A stretch of 64,000 nt of DNA from Caproicibacter fermentans (GTDB lineage Bacteria > Bacillota > Clostridia > Oscillospirales > Acutalibacteraceae): assembly GCF_009746625.1 (NCBI RefSeq), contig NZ_VWXL01000106.1, positions 51,322 to 115,321 of the forward strand, in the 5' to 3' direction. Every line of letters begins with the position of its first letter. Within the stretch, counting starts at the first letter, position 1. The translations under genes and the position numbers were made by a program. Under the pieces are notes generated by a model. It saw only the letters and a list, made by a program, of their open reading frames with translations. It searched no databases and was not told where the DNA came from. Shown here piece by piece: positions 1 to 9,037 of this stretch.

Positions 1-71
1 AAAATTATCATACCTTGTTTCAGATTTTCTGTCAATTCATTCGGCAAAAACCGAATTTTCAGGAGTTGTTG

Positions 72-100
72 TTGCGTTTTTTTCACTTTCATGATAGAAT
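72..100 (+). promoter_or_regulatory. Sigma-A-type promoter for hisHF
   Basis: TTGCGT (72-77), a 17-bp spacer and TAGAAT (95-100) lie 30 bp before the hisH start codon. This suggests hisHF can be transcribed on its own and not only as the tail of a longer histidine operon. Prediction from sequence only. Confidence 0.55.
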
Positions 101-129
101 GAATTACCATACGAAAGCGGGGAAACATC

Positions 130-750
130 ATGATAGCAGTCATCGATTACGGGGCCGGAAATCTGCAGAGCGTTGTGAAGGCATTCCGGCATATCGGCTG
201 TGAATGTTGCATTACAGACGACCCGGAACGCCTGGCGGAAGCGGATGCGGCAGTGTTGCCCGGGCAGGGCGCGTTCGGGGACGCGATGCGCTGCCTGGAA
301 CGCTCCAAAATGGTGGGGCCGGCGCTGGATTTTATTCGTTCCGGAAAGCCTTTTCTCGGAATCTGCGTGGGGCTGCAGCTTCTGTTCGAAAGCAGCGAGG
401 AATCGCCCGGGGTGCGCGGACTTTCTGTTTTCCCAGGCAAAATTCTTCGCATCCCCGACGCCCCCGGGCTAAAAATTCCGCATATCGGCTGGAACAGTTT
501 AAATCTGTTCCGCAAAGATGCTTTCTTTGAAGGTTTGAAGGAAAATCCGTTTGTTTATTTTGACCATTCCTATTATTTAAAAACCGACGACCGCGGTCTT
601 GTTGCCGCCACGGCGGATTACGGAGCGGAACTGGATGTGGCAATCCACAGCGGCAATGTCTTTGCCGCGCAGTTTCACCCGGAAAAAAGCGGGGCGGCGG
701 GGCTGAGAATGCTCCGGAATTTTGCCCTGCCGCTGAAATCGGAGGGCTGA
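130..750 (+). CDS. hisH: Imidazole glycerol phosphate synthase, glutaminase subunit HisH
   Basis: Class I glutamine amidotransferase that hydrolyses glutamine and channels ammonia to HisF for the IGP/AICAR step of histidine synthesis. The 206-residue length is normal. The catalytic triad is visible: the nucleophile Cys79 in [10 protein letters not shown], and His183 and Glu185 in QFHPEKSG. It starts at the ATG after a short purine-rich site and sits 2 bp upstream of hisF, its obligate partner, so the two are surely cotranscribed and probably translationally coupled. No other his genes lie in the window; either the rest of the pathway is left of base 1 or elsewhere in the genome. Confidence 0.96.
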   Translation: MIAVIDYGAGNLQSVVKAFRHIGCECCITDDPERLAEADAAVLPGQGAFGDAMRCLERSKMVGPALDFIRSGKPFLGICVGLQLLFESSEESPGVRGLSVFPGKILRIPDAPGLKIPHIGWNSLNLFRKDAFFEGLKENPFVYFDHSYYLKTDDRGLVAATADYGAELDVAIHSGNVFAAQFHPEKSGAAGLRMLRNFALPLKSEG

Positions 751-752
751 TA

Positions 753-1511
753 ATGTACGCGAAACGAATTATTCCATGCCTTGATGTAAATAAGGGTCGT
801 GTGGTCAAGGGAATGGAGTTTGTGAATCTGCGCGACGCGGGCGACCCGGTGAGAGCTGCGGTGGAGTATGACCGGCAGGGCGCGGACGAACTGGTTTTTT
901 TGGATATCACCGCCTCCTCGGACGCGAGAAACATTATCATCGATCTTGTCGGGCAGGTGGCGAACAGCATTTTTATTCCGTTTACCGTCGGCGGGGGAAT
1001 CCGCACGGTGGAAGATTTTACGGCTCTGCTCCGTGCCGGGGCGGACAAGGTTTCCGTGAATTCCGCCGCGATTCGAAATCCGGGCCTGATTTCCGCGGCA
1101 GCCGAAAAATTCGGCAGCCAGTGCGTTGTCTGCGCAATCGACGCGAAACGCCGGGCGGAGGGCGGCTGGGCGGTTTACCGCAACGGAGGCAGGGTCGACA
1201 CGGGGATGGACGCCGTAGAGTGGGCGCGGGAAGCGGCGCGGCGCGGCGCGGGGGAAATCCTTCTGACCAGTATGGACTGCGACGGCGTGAAAAACGGGTA
1301 TGACCTGGAACTGACCGCGGCCGTATCCGAAAAGGTTTCCATTCCGGTAATCGCGTCCGGGGGAGCCGGGAAACCGGAGCATTTCTACGACGCTTTTACC
1401 CGCGGGAAAGCGGACGCCGTGCTGGCGGCGTCTTTGTTTCACTTTGGCGAAATCCGGATTCCGGATCTGAAAAATTACCTTTCGCAGCGCGGAATTCCGG
1501 TTCGAAAATAA
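753..1511 (+). CDS. hisF: Imidazole glycerol phosphate synthase, cyclase subunit HisF
   Basis: TIM-barrel cyclase/lyase that converts PRFAR plus HisH-derived ammonia to imidazole glycerol phosphate and AICAR. The 252-residue protein keeps the family's paired catalytic aspartates at the canonical positions: Asp11 in IIPCLDV and Asp130 in CAIDAKR. Phosphate-binding loops such as FTVGGGIRT and [11 protein letters not shown] are intact. It is the last gene of the hisHF unit, followed within 15 bp by a hairpin terminator. Confidence 0.97.
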   Translation: MYAKRIIPCLDVNKGRVVKGMEFVNLRDAGDPVRAAVEYDRQGADELVFLDITASSDARNIIIDLVGQVANSIFIPFTVGGGIRTVEDFTALLRAGADKVSVNSAAIRNPGLISAAAEKFGSQCVVCAIDAKRRAEGGWAVYRNGGRVDTGMDAVEWAREAARRGAGEILLTSMDCDGVKNGYDLELTAAVSEKVSIPVIASGGAGKPEHFYDAFTRGKADAVLAASLFHFGEIRIPDLKNYLSQRGIPVRK

Positions 1512-1525
1512 AATTGCAGAAAAAA

Positions 1526-1558
1526 GGATGGGAGCTGCTTTAAGGCTCTCATTTTTTA
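1526..1558 (+). terminator. Terminator after hisF
   Basis: An 8-bp stem, ATGGGAGC pairing with GCTCTCAT (one G-T pair), is followed by a T-run. It separates hisHF from the carboxypeptidase gene. Confidence 0.7.
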
Positions 1559-1614
1559 TGGATAGAACGTCCCCGTACGGCATAAGAATTAGTATGAAAT
1601 TGGAGGTGCTGGAA

Positions 1615-2763
1615 ATGAAGTTGAAAAAAATGTCGGCCTGCCTGCTCGCGGCCATGGCCGTAATTTTCAGCCTGCCGCTGGGGGCTTCGGCGATGTCGGA
1701 AGAGGAAGTCAAGGCGCCTTCCGCCGTGCTGATGGAGGCACAGACCGGCAAAGTCCTGTACGAGAAAAACGATCATGAGCAGCGCGCGTGCGCTTCCATT
1801 ACCAAGGTTATGACGCTGCTGCTTGTGATGGAAGCGATCGACAGCGGAAAAATCGGCCTGAACGACACCGTAACGGCAAGTGAACACGCGGCTTCGATGG
1901 GCGGCTCCGATATCTGGCTGGAGCCCGGCGAAAGCATGACGGTGGACGACATGCTCAAAGCGACGGTAATTGCCAGCGCCAACGATGCTGCAGTGGCTCT
2001 GGCGGAATATGTCGCGGGGAGCGAGGACGAGTTTGTCGCGCAGATGAATCAGCGTGCCAAAGAGCTTGGAATGAAAGACACCGTCTTTAAAAACGTCAAC
2101 GGACTTGACGAAGACGGGCATGTAACATCCGCTTATGATATCGCGCTGATGTCAAAAGAATTAATCAAGCATAAAAAAATCTACGACTACACGAAAACGT
2201 GGATGGATAATGTAAGAGGCGGAAAAACCCAGCTGGTTAACACCAACAAGCTTTTGAAAAGCTACAAAGGGATTACAGGACTGAAAACCGGCACGACCGG
2301 CAAGGCGGGCAGCTGCATCTCCGCCACGGCAGAGAGGGACGGGGTCAGCCTCGTTGCGGTGGTTCTCGGAAGCTCCAGCACATCCGACCGCTTTAACGCG
2401 GCATCAACTCTGCTGGATTACGGCTTCGCCAACTGGTCGGTCGTCAAACCGCAGATACCGCCGGAAGCAAACGTGCCGATCGTTGTGGAAAACGGCATGA
2501 ACGCAGTTGTGGAGCCCAATGTCAACAGCAACGAGAGCATTCTGGTTCCAAAGGGAAAGGCCGGGGATGTGAAATCCAAGGTTTCTCTCAACAGCGAAAT
2601 CCGCGCGCCGGTGGAGCAAGGGCAGGTCCTTGGAAAAATCACTTATTCGTTGAATAATGAGGTCTTGAAGGAATCGGAGATTCGCGCAAAGAAAGCGGTG
2701 GAGGCCATTACGTTTGCTTCGGCGTTCTTCCTGCTGTTCCGTCTGACCATGATGGACCCGTAA
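1615..2763 (+). CDS. D-alanyl-D-alanine carboxypeptidase (DacF/PBP5-type)
   Basis: Secreted S11-family serine peptidase that trims the terminal D-Ala from peptidoglycan stem peptides. The chosen ATG follows GGAGGTG by a normal distance and begins a clear signal peptide (residues 1-26, ending ASA); an upstream in-frame extension would disrupt it. All three penicillin-binding motifs are present: SITK at 61-64, SAN at 121-123 and KTG at 225-227. The C-terminal PBP5-type beta domain ends in a short hydrophobic/amphipathic tail typical of a membrane anchor. Length of 382 residues is normal. A second S11 enzyme is encoded at 10.7 kb. Which of the two is vegetative and which sporulation-specific cannot be told from sequence alone. 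Confidence 0.92.
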   Translation: MKLKKMSACLLAAMAVIFSLPLGASAMSEEEVKAPSAVLMEAQTGKVLYEKNDHEQRACASITKVMTLLLVMEAIDSGKIGLNDTVTASEHAASMGGSDIWLEPGESMTVDDMLKATVIASANDAAVALAEYVAGSEDEFVAQMNQRAKELGMKDTVFKNVNGLDEDGHVTSAYDIALMSKELIKHKKIYDYTKTWMDNVRGGKTQLVNTNKLLKSYKGITGLKTGTTGKAGSCISATAERDGVSLVAVVLGSSSTSDRFNAASTLLDYGFANWSVVKPQIPPEANVPIVVENGMNAVVEPNVNSNESILVPKGKAGDVKSKVSLNSEIRAPVEQGQVLGKITYSLNNEVLKESEIRAKKAVEAITFASAFFLLFRLTMMDP

Positions 2764-2799
2764 AAATTCTTAATTTTTCCTGAATAATGTGAATCCGCC

Positions 2800-2828
2800 T
2801 TGCAAACTCAGCCCGCCTATTGTAAAAT
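2800..2828 (+). promoter_or_regulatory. Sigma-A-type promoter for pgi
   Basis: TTGCAA, 17-bp spacer, TAAAAT, located 37 bp before the pgi start codon. The short leader contains a small TTGCA/TGCAA inverted repeat. Confidence 0.65.
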
Positions 2829-2865
2829 ATAGTTGCAAGAACTGCAATAGGTAGGGGGAAAAGAA

Positions 2866-4200
2866 ATGTCTGTTAAAATTGATTTGCACCATCTTACAGG
2901 TTTTATCGACGATAGTGAATTTACGGCAATCGCTCCTCAGGTACGTCTTGCGCAAGAAACGCTTTCTAACGGGACCGGCGCCGGCAGCGATTTTCTGGGC
3001 TGGCTGGATCTGCCGGTAAAATATGACCGGGAAGAATTTTCCCGCATTCGCGCTGCGGCGGATAAAATCCGCTCCGATTCGGAAGTCTTCGTCGTCATCG
3101 GCATCGGCGGCTCCTATCTTGGGGCACGTGCCGCGATTGAGTATCTGCAGTCCCAGAATTACAACAGTCTGAAAAAAGCCGGACCTCAGATTTATTTTGC
3201 CGGCAACAGTTTAAGTCCTTCCGCCCTTTCTGAAATCATGGAGCTTTGTGGGGAGAAGGACTTTTCTATTAATGTGATTTCCAAATCCGGCACCACCACG
3301 GAGCCGGCGGTGGCGTTCCGCGTTTTCCGCGGCCTGCTGGAAAAGAAATACGGCAAAAAGGGCGCTGCGGAACGGATTTACTGCACAACCGACCGTGCCC
3401 GGGGAACGCTGAAACAGCTTGCGGACCGGGAAGGGTTTGAAACCTTCGTTGTCCCGGACGACGTCGGAGGCAGATATTCGGTTCTGACCGCCGTTGGTCT
3501 TTTGCCGATCGCGGTGGCAGGCGCCGATATCGGCGAACTGATGGCAGGTGCCGCCGAAGAGCGGTCCGAACTGAGCGGAGATCCCGTGTCCGACGCCTCC
3601 TGCCTGTATGCCGCGGCCAGGAATATCCTGTACCGAAAGGGTAAGGAGACCGAAATCCTTGTCAGCTATGAACCGCGTTTTCAGATGATGTGCGAATGGT
3701 GGAAGCAGCTCTGCGGCGAAAGCGAGGGAAAGAACGGCAAGGGGCTTTTCCCGGCTTCCGTCGTATTCTCCACCGACCTGCATTCCATGGGGCAGTATAT
3801 TCAGCAGGGAAAGAGAAACCTGTTTGAAACCGTGGTCCTGGTCGACGAACCGGCCGCCGACTTCACAATCGGAGAGGACGCCGACAATGCGGACGGGCTG
3901 AATTTCCTTTCGGGAAAGAAAATGTCCTTTGTCAACCAAAAGGCATTTGAAGGTACGGTGCTTGCCCATACGGACGGCGGCGTTCCCAATCTTGTCATCC
4001 GGGTTCCTGATTTTTCAGAAAAATCCCTGGGCGGACTGATCTATTTCTTTGAACGTTCGGTTGCGGTTTCCGGCTATCTGTTGGGGATTAATCCTTTCGA
4101 CCAGCCCGGTGTGGAAAGCTACAAGAAAAACATGTTTGCTCTTTTGGGCAAGCCGGGTTATGAAAACGAAAAAGCCGTGTTGGAAGCCCGACTGAAATAA
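2866..4200 (+). CDS. pgi: Glucose-6-phosphate isomerase
   Basis: Cytoplasmic glycolytic/gluconeogenic enzyme interconverting glucose-6-phosphate and fructose-6-phosphate. At 444 residues it is the short bacterial form common in Firmicutes. Recognisable SIS-fold sugar-phosphate motifs are [24 protein letters not shown] and [13 protein letters not shown], with the conserved C-terminal VESYKKNMF lysine region. It starts at an ATG after AGGGGGAA. It has its own promoter and appears monocistronic or loosely followed by the next small gene 50 bp downstream. Confidence 0.96.
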   Translation: MSVKIDLHHLTGFIDDSEFTAIAPQVRLAQETLSNGTGAGSDFLGWLDLPVKYDREEFSRIRAAADKIRSDSEVFVVIGIGGSYLGARAAIEYLQSQNYNSLKKAGPQIYFAGNSLSPSALSEIMELCGEKDFSINVISKSGTTTEPAVAFRVFRGLLEKKYGKKGAAERIYCTTDRARGTLKQLADREGFETFVVPDDVGGRYSVLTAVGLLPIAVAGADIGELMAGAAEERSELSGDPVSDASCLYAAARNILYRKGKETEILVSYEPRFQMMCEWWKQLCGESEGKNGKGLFPASVVFSTDLHSMGQYIQQGKRNLFETVVLVDEPAADFTIGEDADNADGLNFLSGKKMSFVNQKAFEGTVLAHTDGGVPNLVIRVPDFSEKSLGGLIYFFERSVAVSGYLLGINPFDQPGVESYKKNMFALLGKPGYENEKAVLEARLK

Positions 4201-4250
4201 ACCCGGTTGTTTTACCGGGGACGCAAAAATTATATAGGAGGAGCATCATC

Positions 4251-4667
4251 ATGATTAATGTTATCGTAGGAAAAAAGGGGTCCGGAAAAACCAAAAAGCT
4301 GATTGAGCGCGCCAACGAATCGGTTTCGAAATCCAGCGGCAATGTCGTTGTGATTGAAAAGGGCAATAAGCTGACCTATGATATTTCCCACGACGCACGG
4401 CTGATCGATATTGATGAATACGGGATTCAGGGAGCGGATGCGCTTGGCGGGTTTATCTGCGGCATTTGCGCCGGCAACTATGACGTTACGGATATTTATG
4501 TGGACTCCACGCTGAAAATCATCGGCCAGGATATGGGCGGCCTCACCTCTTTCGCGGAGAAAATGGATGCGTTATCCTCTCTGTCCAATATTAAAATTAC
4601 ACTGTTGATTTCTGCGGACGAGGGTATTCTGCCGCAGGAAATCAAGGCTGTTTCTGCTGTGGTCTGA
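4251..4667 (+). CDS. Small P-loop protein of unknown function
   Basis: 138-residue protein beginning with a perfect Walker A loop, GKKGSGKT at residues 7-14, right after the first beta strand. After the loop come a short helix, a VVVIEKGNKL strand, a D/G-rich middle with two cysteines, and a TLLISADEGILP strand near the end that could act as a Walker B-like or sensor strand. It is too short for a full AAA or RecA domain and no partner domain is seen. Similar small ATP-binding proteins are widespread in Clostridia and are sometimes loosely labelled as PilT-related; no function is established. An excellent Shine-Dalgarno (AGGAGGAG) precedes it and a very strong terminator follows. Confidence 0.7.
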   Translation: MINVIVGKKGSGKTKKLIERANESVSKSSGNVVVIEKGNKLTYDISHDARLIDIDEYGIQGADALGGFICGICAGNYDVTDIYVDSTLKIIGQDMGGLTSFAEKMDALSSLSNIKITLLISADEGILPQEIKAVSAVV

Positions 4668-4680
4668 GGGTCAAGCAACA

Positions 4681-4715
4681 AAAATGTGCCGGAGACCAGT
4701 ACTCCGGCACATTTT
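4681..4715 (+). terminator. Strong hairpin terminator
   Basis: Perfect 14-bp stem (4681-4694 with 4702-4715) with a 7-nt loop and A/T flanks on both sides, so it can work in either direction. It isolates the small P-loop gene from the yceD-rpmF unit. Confidence 0.9.
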
Positions 4716-4747
4716 CTTGGGGAAAAACCCGAACCTATAAATTTTTA

Positions 4748-4776
4748 TTGACAAAAGAGGGAAAAATCTCTATAAT
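4748..4776 (+). promoter_or_regulatory. Consensus sigma-A promoter for yceD-rpmF
   Basis: A perfect match to consensus: TTGACA (4748-4753), exactly 17 bp, TATAAT (4771-4776), 27 bp before the yceD start. A promoter this strong fits a ribosomal-protein transcript. Confidence 0.92.
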
Positions 4777-4802
4777 TAAGAACTGTAGCGCCGAGGTGGA
4801 GT

Positions 4803-5300
4803 ATGCTGCTGGATTTAAAAAAAATATTCTCTCAGGAAAGTGAAAGCTGCTCATTCGATTACAGCATGGACCTGTCTTCTACCGGATTAAACGGGGTTTT
4901 TCCGTTTGTTTCCCCGGTGGCTGTGAAAGGTATCGTTGAGAGCCGTGACGGTTCCGCAAGGCTGAAGGCGAACGTTTCGTTCGATTTTTCAATTCCATGC
5001 GACCGCTGTGCGGAACGGATCGACAGGCACTATGATTTTGCTTTTTCCCATGTTCTTGTCCGTTCTCTTGAAAATAACGAGGACGACGACCGGTTTATCG
5101 AGGTTCGGGATGAAAAACTGGATCTGGACAAACTAATGCGGGAAGATATTCTGCTTGAACTTCCGACCAAATTTTTATGCATCGACGACTGCAGGGGACT
5201 GTGCCCGATCTGCGGGAAAAACCTGAATGAGGGGCCCTGCGATTGCGGCGGGCATCCCACGGATCCCCGGCTGGAAGTTTTGGAAAAACTGCTTCATTAA
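4803..5300 (+). CDS. DUF177/YceD family protein
   Basis: 165-residue cytoplasmic protein of the YceD (DUF177) family, which is nearly always encoded just before rpmF and in plants and bacteria is linked to 23S rRNA accumulation and L32 function. Four cysteines form two pairs, CDRC mid-protein and C-C/CPICG near the C-terminus, with an additional CDCGG, suggesting a bound zinc ion as in many Firmicutes members. It shares the strong promoter just upstream and is followed 30 bp later by rpmF. The exact biochemical role is not known. Confidence 0.85.
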   Translation: MLLDLKKIFSQESESCSFDYSMDLSSTGLNGVFPFVSPVAVKGIVESRDGSARLKANVSFDFSIPCDRCAERIDRHYDFAFSHVLVRSLENNEDDDRFIEVRDEKLDLDKLMREDILLELPTKFLCIDDCRGLCPICGKNLNEGPCDCGGHPTDPRLEVLEKLLH

Positions 5301-5330
5301 TGGAATAGATCTTGTAAGGAGGTGCTGAGG

Positions 5331-5513
5331 ATGGCGGTACCAAAAAGAAAACAGTCGAGCGCCAGACAGAACAAAAGGCGTTCCAATGTTTGGAAAATTA
5401 GCGCGCCCGCTCTGGTAAAATGCCCGAAATGCGGAGAACTGACAGTCCCGCATAAAGTTTGCGGCAACTGCGGTTACTACAATGGCAGGGAAGTAATTAA
5501 AAAGGAAGCGTAA
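5331..5513 (+). CDS. rpmF: 50S ribosomal protein L32
   Basis: 60-residue ribosomal protein. It starts at the ATG preceded by AAGGAGGTG; a GTG/ATG further upstream would overlap that ribosome site. The N-terminus MAVPKRKQSSARQNKRRS is the standard L32 opening. The zinc-ribbon cysteines CPKCG and CGNCGYY are both intact, so this is the zinc-binding C+ form, and not the zinc-independent paralogue induced under zinc starvation. It is cotranscribed with yceD and followed directly by a terminator. Confidence 0.97.
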   Translation: MAVPKRKQSSARQNKRRSNVWKISAPALVKCPKCGELTVPHKVCGNCGYYNGREVIKKEA

Positions 5514-5536
5514 TTCGTTTCCGTTTTAGAAAGTCG

Positions 5537-5566
5537 GAGAAGGAGCAATCCTTCTCTTCTTTTTTG
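5537..5566 (+). terminator. Terminator after rpmF
   Basis: 8-bp stem GAGAAGGA/TCCTTCTC closed by a GCAA tetraloop and followed by a T-rich run. Confidence 0.88.
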
Positions 5567-5666
5567 TCTGCGGGACTGCCCAAAATACCGGACCAAGGAA
5601 AAATGTCCCCGATTCATAGTTTTTCGGGGGCTGGAAAAGATGATAAGCAGGGAGGGGTAATCAATT

Positions 5667-6986
5667 ATGGCTTTACCGGTAGTTGCGATTGTCGGCCGGC
5701 CGAACGTCGGCAAATCGACTCTTTTTAATAAACTTGCGGGGCAGCGTCTTTCCATTGTGGATGACACGCCCGGCGTGACCCGTGACCGTGTGTATGCGGA
5801 AAGCGAATGGGAATCCCGTCGGTTTTCCATTGTGGACACGGGCGGCATCGAACCGGGCGAGGATGTGATCCTTGCTCAGACAAGGGCGCAGGCGCGCCTT
5901 GCGATGGAAGCGGCCGACGTGATCGTTTTTGTGACGGATGTTCGCACCGGGCCGGTTGCCGCCGACCACGAAATTGCCGCCATGCTGATGAAAAGCGGAA
6001 AGCCCGTCGTGCTGTGCGTCAATAAATGTGACAGCATCGGCGATCCGCCGGCCGAATTCTACGAGTTTTACAATCTGGGGCTGGGCGACCCCGTTGGGGT
6101 GTCCTCCGTTCACGGACATGGTACCGGCGACCTTTTGGACCGCGTGGTTTCATTATTTCCGGATCAAAACGGCGACGCGGGGCCCGATGAGATGATCCGG
6201 GTCGCTGTGATCGGCAAGCCGAATGCCGGAAAATCGTCGCTGGTCAATAAAATTGCCGGTGAAGAGCGCTGCATTGTTTCCGATGTGGCCGGAACAACGC
6301 GTGACGCGGTGGACATCGCCGTGGAAAATGAGTTCGGCCGTTTTCTTCTGATTGATACCGCGGGCCTTCGCCGCAAAAGCAGGGTGGACGACAATATTGA
6401 ACGGTACAGCATGCTGCGCGCGCAGATGGCGGTGGAACGCTCGGACGTGTGCGTCATTATGATCGACGGCACCGTCGGATTTACGGAGCAGGACTCCAAG
6501 GTTGCCGGCATGGCTCATGAGGCGGGCAAGGCCTGCGTCATTGCCGTGAACAAATGGGACGCGGTGGAAAAAGACGGTTATACTATGAACGCGTACGAGA
6601 AAAAGCTGCGGGAAGATTTTTCCTTTATGCCGTACGCCGGGATTCTTTTTATTTCCGCGAAGACAGGCCAGAGGCTGGATCGGTTGTTCCAGGCCATTCG
6701 GGAGGCGGCGGCGTCCAATACCCGCCGCGTTGCAACCGGGATGCTGAATGAAGTGCTGGCACAGGCGGTCGCTCGAGTCCAGCCGCCGACGGACAAGGGA
6801 CGCAGGCTGAAGATTTATTATATGACCCAGGTTTCCGTTCAGCCGCCTACCTTCGTGTTTTTTGTCAATTCCAAGAAACTGTTCCATTTTTCCTATCAGC
6901 GTTTTCTGGAAAATATGATCCGGGATACCTTTGGCTTCGAGGGAACCCCGATCCGTTTCCTGATCCACGAGCGCGGCGAAAAATAG
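5667..6986 (+). CDS. der: Ribosome-associated GTPase Der (EngA)
   Basis: Essential double-GTPase needed for 50S subunit maturation. The 439-residue protein has two G domains in tandem, each with its own P-loop (GRPNVGKST near residue 10; GKPNAGKSS near residue 185), DTPG/DTAG switch motifs and NKCD/NKWD specificity motifs, then the C-terminal KH-like domain. It starts at an ATG after GGGAGGGG. No clear promoter was found in the 150 bp upstream, which contains a CCCCGA/TCGGGG hairpin; transcription may come from read-through or an unrecognised site. Confidence 0.97.
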   Translation: MALPVVAIVGRPNVGKSTLFNKLAGQRLSIVDDTPGVTRDRVYAESEWESRRFSIVDTGGIEPGEDVILAQTRAQARLAMEAADVIVFVTDVRTGPVAADHEIAAMLMKSGKPVVLCVNKCDSIGDPPAEFYEFYNLGLGDPVGVSSVHGHGTGDLLDRVVSLFPDQNGDAGPDEMIRVAVIGKPNAGKSSLVNKIAGEERCIVSDVAGTTRDAVDIAVENEFGRFLLIDTAGLRRKSRVDDNIERYSMLRAQMAVERSDVCVIMIDGTVGFTEQDSKVAGMAHEAGKACVIAVNKWDAVEKDGYTMNAYEKKLREDFSFMPYAGILFISAKTGQRLDRLFQAIREAAASNTRRVATGMLNEVLAQAVARVQPPTDKGRRLKIYYMTQVSVQPPTFVFFVNSKKLFHFSYQRFLENMIRDTFGFEGTPIRFLIHERGEK

Positions 6987-7044
6987 AACGGCGCCATGCC
7001 CCTTGACGCGACACGGACGGTATTGATCTGTTTAGAAAGGCCGC

Positions 7045-7075
7045 GTCGGCAGGTGTTTCTGCCGACACAGCCTTC
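7045..7075 (+). terminator. Possible weak terminator after der
   Basis: 8-bp stem GTCGGCAG/CTGCCGAC with a 6-nt loop 58 bp after der, but only a poor T-run follows. The rest of the 244-bp space between der and rpmB holds no supported gene. Confidence 0.35.
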
Positions 7076-7164
7076 TATTAAAAAATGGATGAGAACCCGG
7101 GGTTCATCGGCTATGAAATTATTCGCACTCCCGAAGGAACTTCCAAGGGGCAACGGGCATGGAA

Positions 7165-7192
7165 AAAAGGAACCGCAATCACGGTTCCTTTT
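7165..7192. terminator. Bidirectional terminator between der and rpmB
   Basis: 11-bp perfect stem AAAAGGAACCG/CGGTTCCTTTT with a 6-nt loop. It lies downstream of both the plus-strand der and the minus-strand rpmB, and has T-runs in both directions. Confidence 0.88.
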
Positions 7193-7230
7193 ACTTTTCT
7201 ATTATTTATTTAGAAAAACGAGGTCAGGCA

Positions 7231-7419
7231 TCAGACGGCGCGGGTCACTTTGCCGGAACGAAGGCAACGGGTGCAGGCGTAAATACGTTTGGGAGAACCG
7301 TTCACGATCGCCTTGACACGCATTACATTGGGCTTCCAGGTACGGTTGGAACGTCTGTGAGAATGGGATACCTTAATGCCGAAAGCAATGTCCTTGCCGC
7401 AGATTTCACATTTTGCCAT
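7231..7419 (-). CDS. rpmB: 50S ribosomal protein L28
   Basis: 62-residue ribosomal protein. The N-terminus MAKCEICGKDIAFGIKVSHS and the later CTRCLRSGKV keep two CxxC pairs, so this is the zinc-binding form. It starts behind a full AAAGGAGGTG site and stands alone on the minus strand, as L28 usually does. A weak promoter-like pair (TTGCAG, 16 bp, TAATAC) can be read on the minus strand at 7485-7458. In Bacillus rpmB lies beside spoVM; here that link is broken. Confidence 0.96.
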   Translation of the reverse strand: MAKCEICGKDIAFGIKVSHSHRRSNRTWKPNVMRVKAIVNGSPKRIYACTRCLRSGKVTRAV

Positions 7420-7558
7420 AGGTCTGCACCTCCTTTAAAGGGCTTTTCATCGCAACAGTATTATGTTATCAGATTTATCCTGCAAATGCAAGCTTTTTTT
7501 CCTGTTTTACGCTGAAAAAAGTGTTTTTGCCGGTTTTGCCCGAAAATCCATGCGCCGC

Positions 7559-7587
7559 TTGCCTTTTTATCCTCTCCGTATTATAAT
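7559..7587 (+). promoter_or_regulatory. Sigma-A-type promoter for the M50 protease and scp operon
   Basis: TTGCCT, 17-bp spacer, TATAAT, 25 bp before the start of the site-2 protease gene. Confidence 0.7.
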
Positions 7588-7612
7588 CATAAGCAAAGTA
7601 AGGAGAATGTTT

Positions 7613-8305
7613 ATGCTGATTGATCTGTTAAGAAGTCTTTTTTCCGGCGGATCCGTGGACTTGATGTCTGTCATTTCCCAGATTCTTGCAACGCTGTTTA
7701 TTATTTTCTGCATCCTTCCCCTGCATGAATTCGCGCATGGCTGGGCTGCCGGAAAACTGGGCGACCACACCGCGAAATACAGCGGACGCCTGACGATGAA
7801 TCCTCTTGCGAGCTTTGACCCGATCGGCTCGCTTTTCCTTCTTCTGTTCGGCTTCGGATGGGCCAAGCCTGTTCCGGTCGATTCCCGCTATTTTAAAAAT
7901 CCGAAACGAGATATGGCTTTGACCGCCGTGGCCGGGCCGCTCGCCAATTTTCTGGCGGCATGGGCCGGCGGACTGATTTATTTCGGCCTGATCTTTGTGG
8001 GCAAAGTCGCCATGCCGAATTTCCTGTATATTTTCTTTTCGGCATACATCAATATCAATGTTGCGCTGGCGGTTTTCAACCTTTTGCCCATTCCTCCGCT
8101 TGACGGATCGAAAATCCTCGGCGCATTTCTTTCCAGCCGCGCCCTTTATAATTATTACCGTTACCAGAATATCATCGTTATGGTTGCGTTTGTCGTCCTG
8201 TTCAGCGGAATGCTCGACGGGCCCATCTGGGCGCTGGTAAACTTGGGAATGGGCGGCGTTGAGTGGCTTTCGCTTCTTCCGTACCGGTTATTCGGACTTG
8301 TATAA
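7613..8305 (+). CDS. Site-2-protease family (M50) membrane metalloprotease
   Basis: Polytopic membrane zinc protease that cuts substrates within or near the membrane. The ATG at 7613 was chosen because AAGGAG ends 7 bp before it; the ATG two codons earlier is too close. HEFAH at residues 38-42 supplies the zinc histidines and catalytic glutamate within the first transmembrane segments; the second-half motif NLLPIPPLDGSK supplies the third metal ligand (Asp). About five hydrophobic segments in 230 residues match the compact YwhC/Rip3-like group without PDZ domain. It directly precedes scpA, an arrangement common in Clostridia; substrate unknown. Confidence 0.88.
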   Translation: MLIDLLRSLFSGGSVDLMSVISQILATLFIIFCILPLHEFAHGWAAGKLGDHTAKYSGRLTMNPLASFDPIGSLFLLLFGFGWAKPVPVDSRYFKNPKRDMALTAVAGPLANFLAAWAGGLIYFGLIFVGKVAMPNFLYIFFSAYININVALAVFNLLPIPPLDGSKILGAFLSSRALYNYYRYQNIIVMVAFVVLFSGMLDGPIWALVNLGMGGVEWLSLLPYRLFGLV

Positions 8306-8317
8306 ATATATTGCGCA

Positions 8318-9037
8318 ATGATGGATAAAATATGTTATAAACTGGAAACGTTCGAGGGCCCTCTTGATCTGCTGTTAACGTTGATTGCAAAAAACAAGCT
8401 CGACATTTTCGACATACAAATTACAGAGTTGGTGAATCAGTATCTGGAGCAGGTTCAGGCGATGCAGGAACAGGAAATGGACGTGTCCAGCGAATTTCTG
8501 GAAATGGCCGCAAGACTGATTTATATCAAGACCGTTTCGCTTTTGCCGAAGCATGAGGAGGCTGAACAGCTCAAACGAGAGCTGAGCGGTCAGCTGATTG
8601 AGTACAGGGACTGCAAACGCGTGGCCGCCATGCTGGGGGAGCGGTTCAGTTTTGACTCTTATCCCCGTGAGCCGGAAAAAATTGAACCGGACCGCAGATA
8701 CCGGGGCCACCATACTCCGCAGGAGCTTTATGCGGCGTATCTGAGCGCGGCGGGCCGGGGAAAACGCTTCCTTCCTCCGCCCCAGGAGGCTTTTACCGCG
8801 ATTGTTTCCCACAGGATTGTTTCCGTATCTTCCCGCATCATTTTTGTGCTGCGCAGGCTCCGGCAGAGGAGCGTTCAAAGCTATACGGCTTTATTTGACG
8901 GCATCCTGGATCACTCGGAGCGTGTGGCAACCTTTCTTGCCATTCTGGAACTGATCAAAGGGAAGCGGGTTCACCTGAACGGGGAACAAAATCCGGAAAT
9001 AAAACTGATAAACGGCGGTGTAAGGCATGGAGATTAA
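8318..9037 (+). CDS. scpA: Segregation and condensation protein A
   Basis: Kleisin subunit of the Smc-ScpAB condensin, bridging Smc heads to organise and segregate replicated origins. 239 residues with the standard opening YKLETFEGPLDLLLTLI, a helical N-terminal head-neck-binding part and a C-terminal winged-helix (LELIKGKRV). The start is an ATGATG pair without an evident Shine-Dalgarno; it may be read by coupling from the M50 gene 12 bp upstream. It overlaps scpB by 11 bp. Smc itself is not in the window. Confidence 0.95.
   Translation: MMDKICYKLETFEGPLDLLLTLIAKNKLDIFDIQITELVNQYLEQVQAMQEQEMDVSSEFLEMAARLIYIKTVSLLPKHEEAEQLKRELSGQLIEYRDCKRVAAMLGERFSFDSYPREPEKIEPDRRYRGHHTPQELYAAYLSAAGRGKRFLPPPQEAFTAIVSHRIVSVSSRIIFVLRRLRQRSVQSYTALFDGILDHSERVATFLAILELIKGKRVHLNGEQNPEIKLINGGVRHGD

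Noticed and set aside
39..60. Small ATTCGG/CCGAAT hairpin before hisH
   Set aside because: Short stem and poor T-run; it may be a weak terminator of the gene to the left, but support is too thin to list.
7085..7213. A 42-codon frame starting MDENPGFIGYEIIRTPEG between der and rpmB
   Set aside because: It has no ribosome site, runs through the bidirectional terminator at 7165-7192 and shows no recognisable family.
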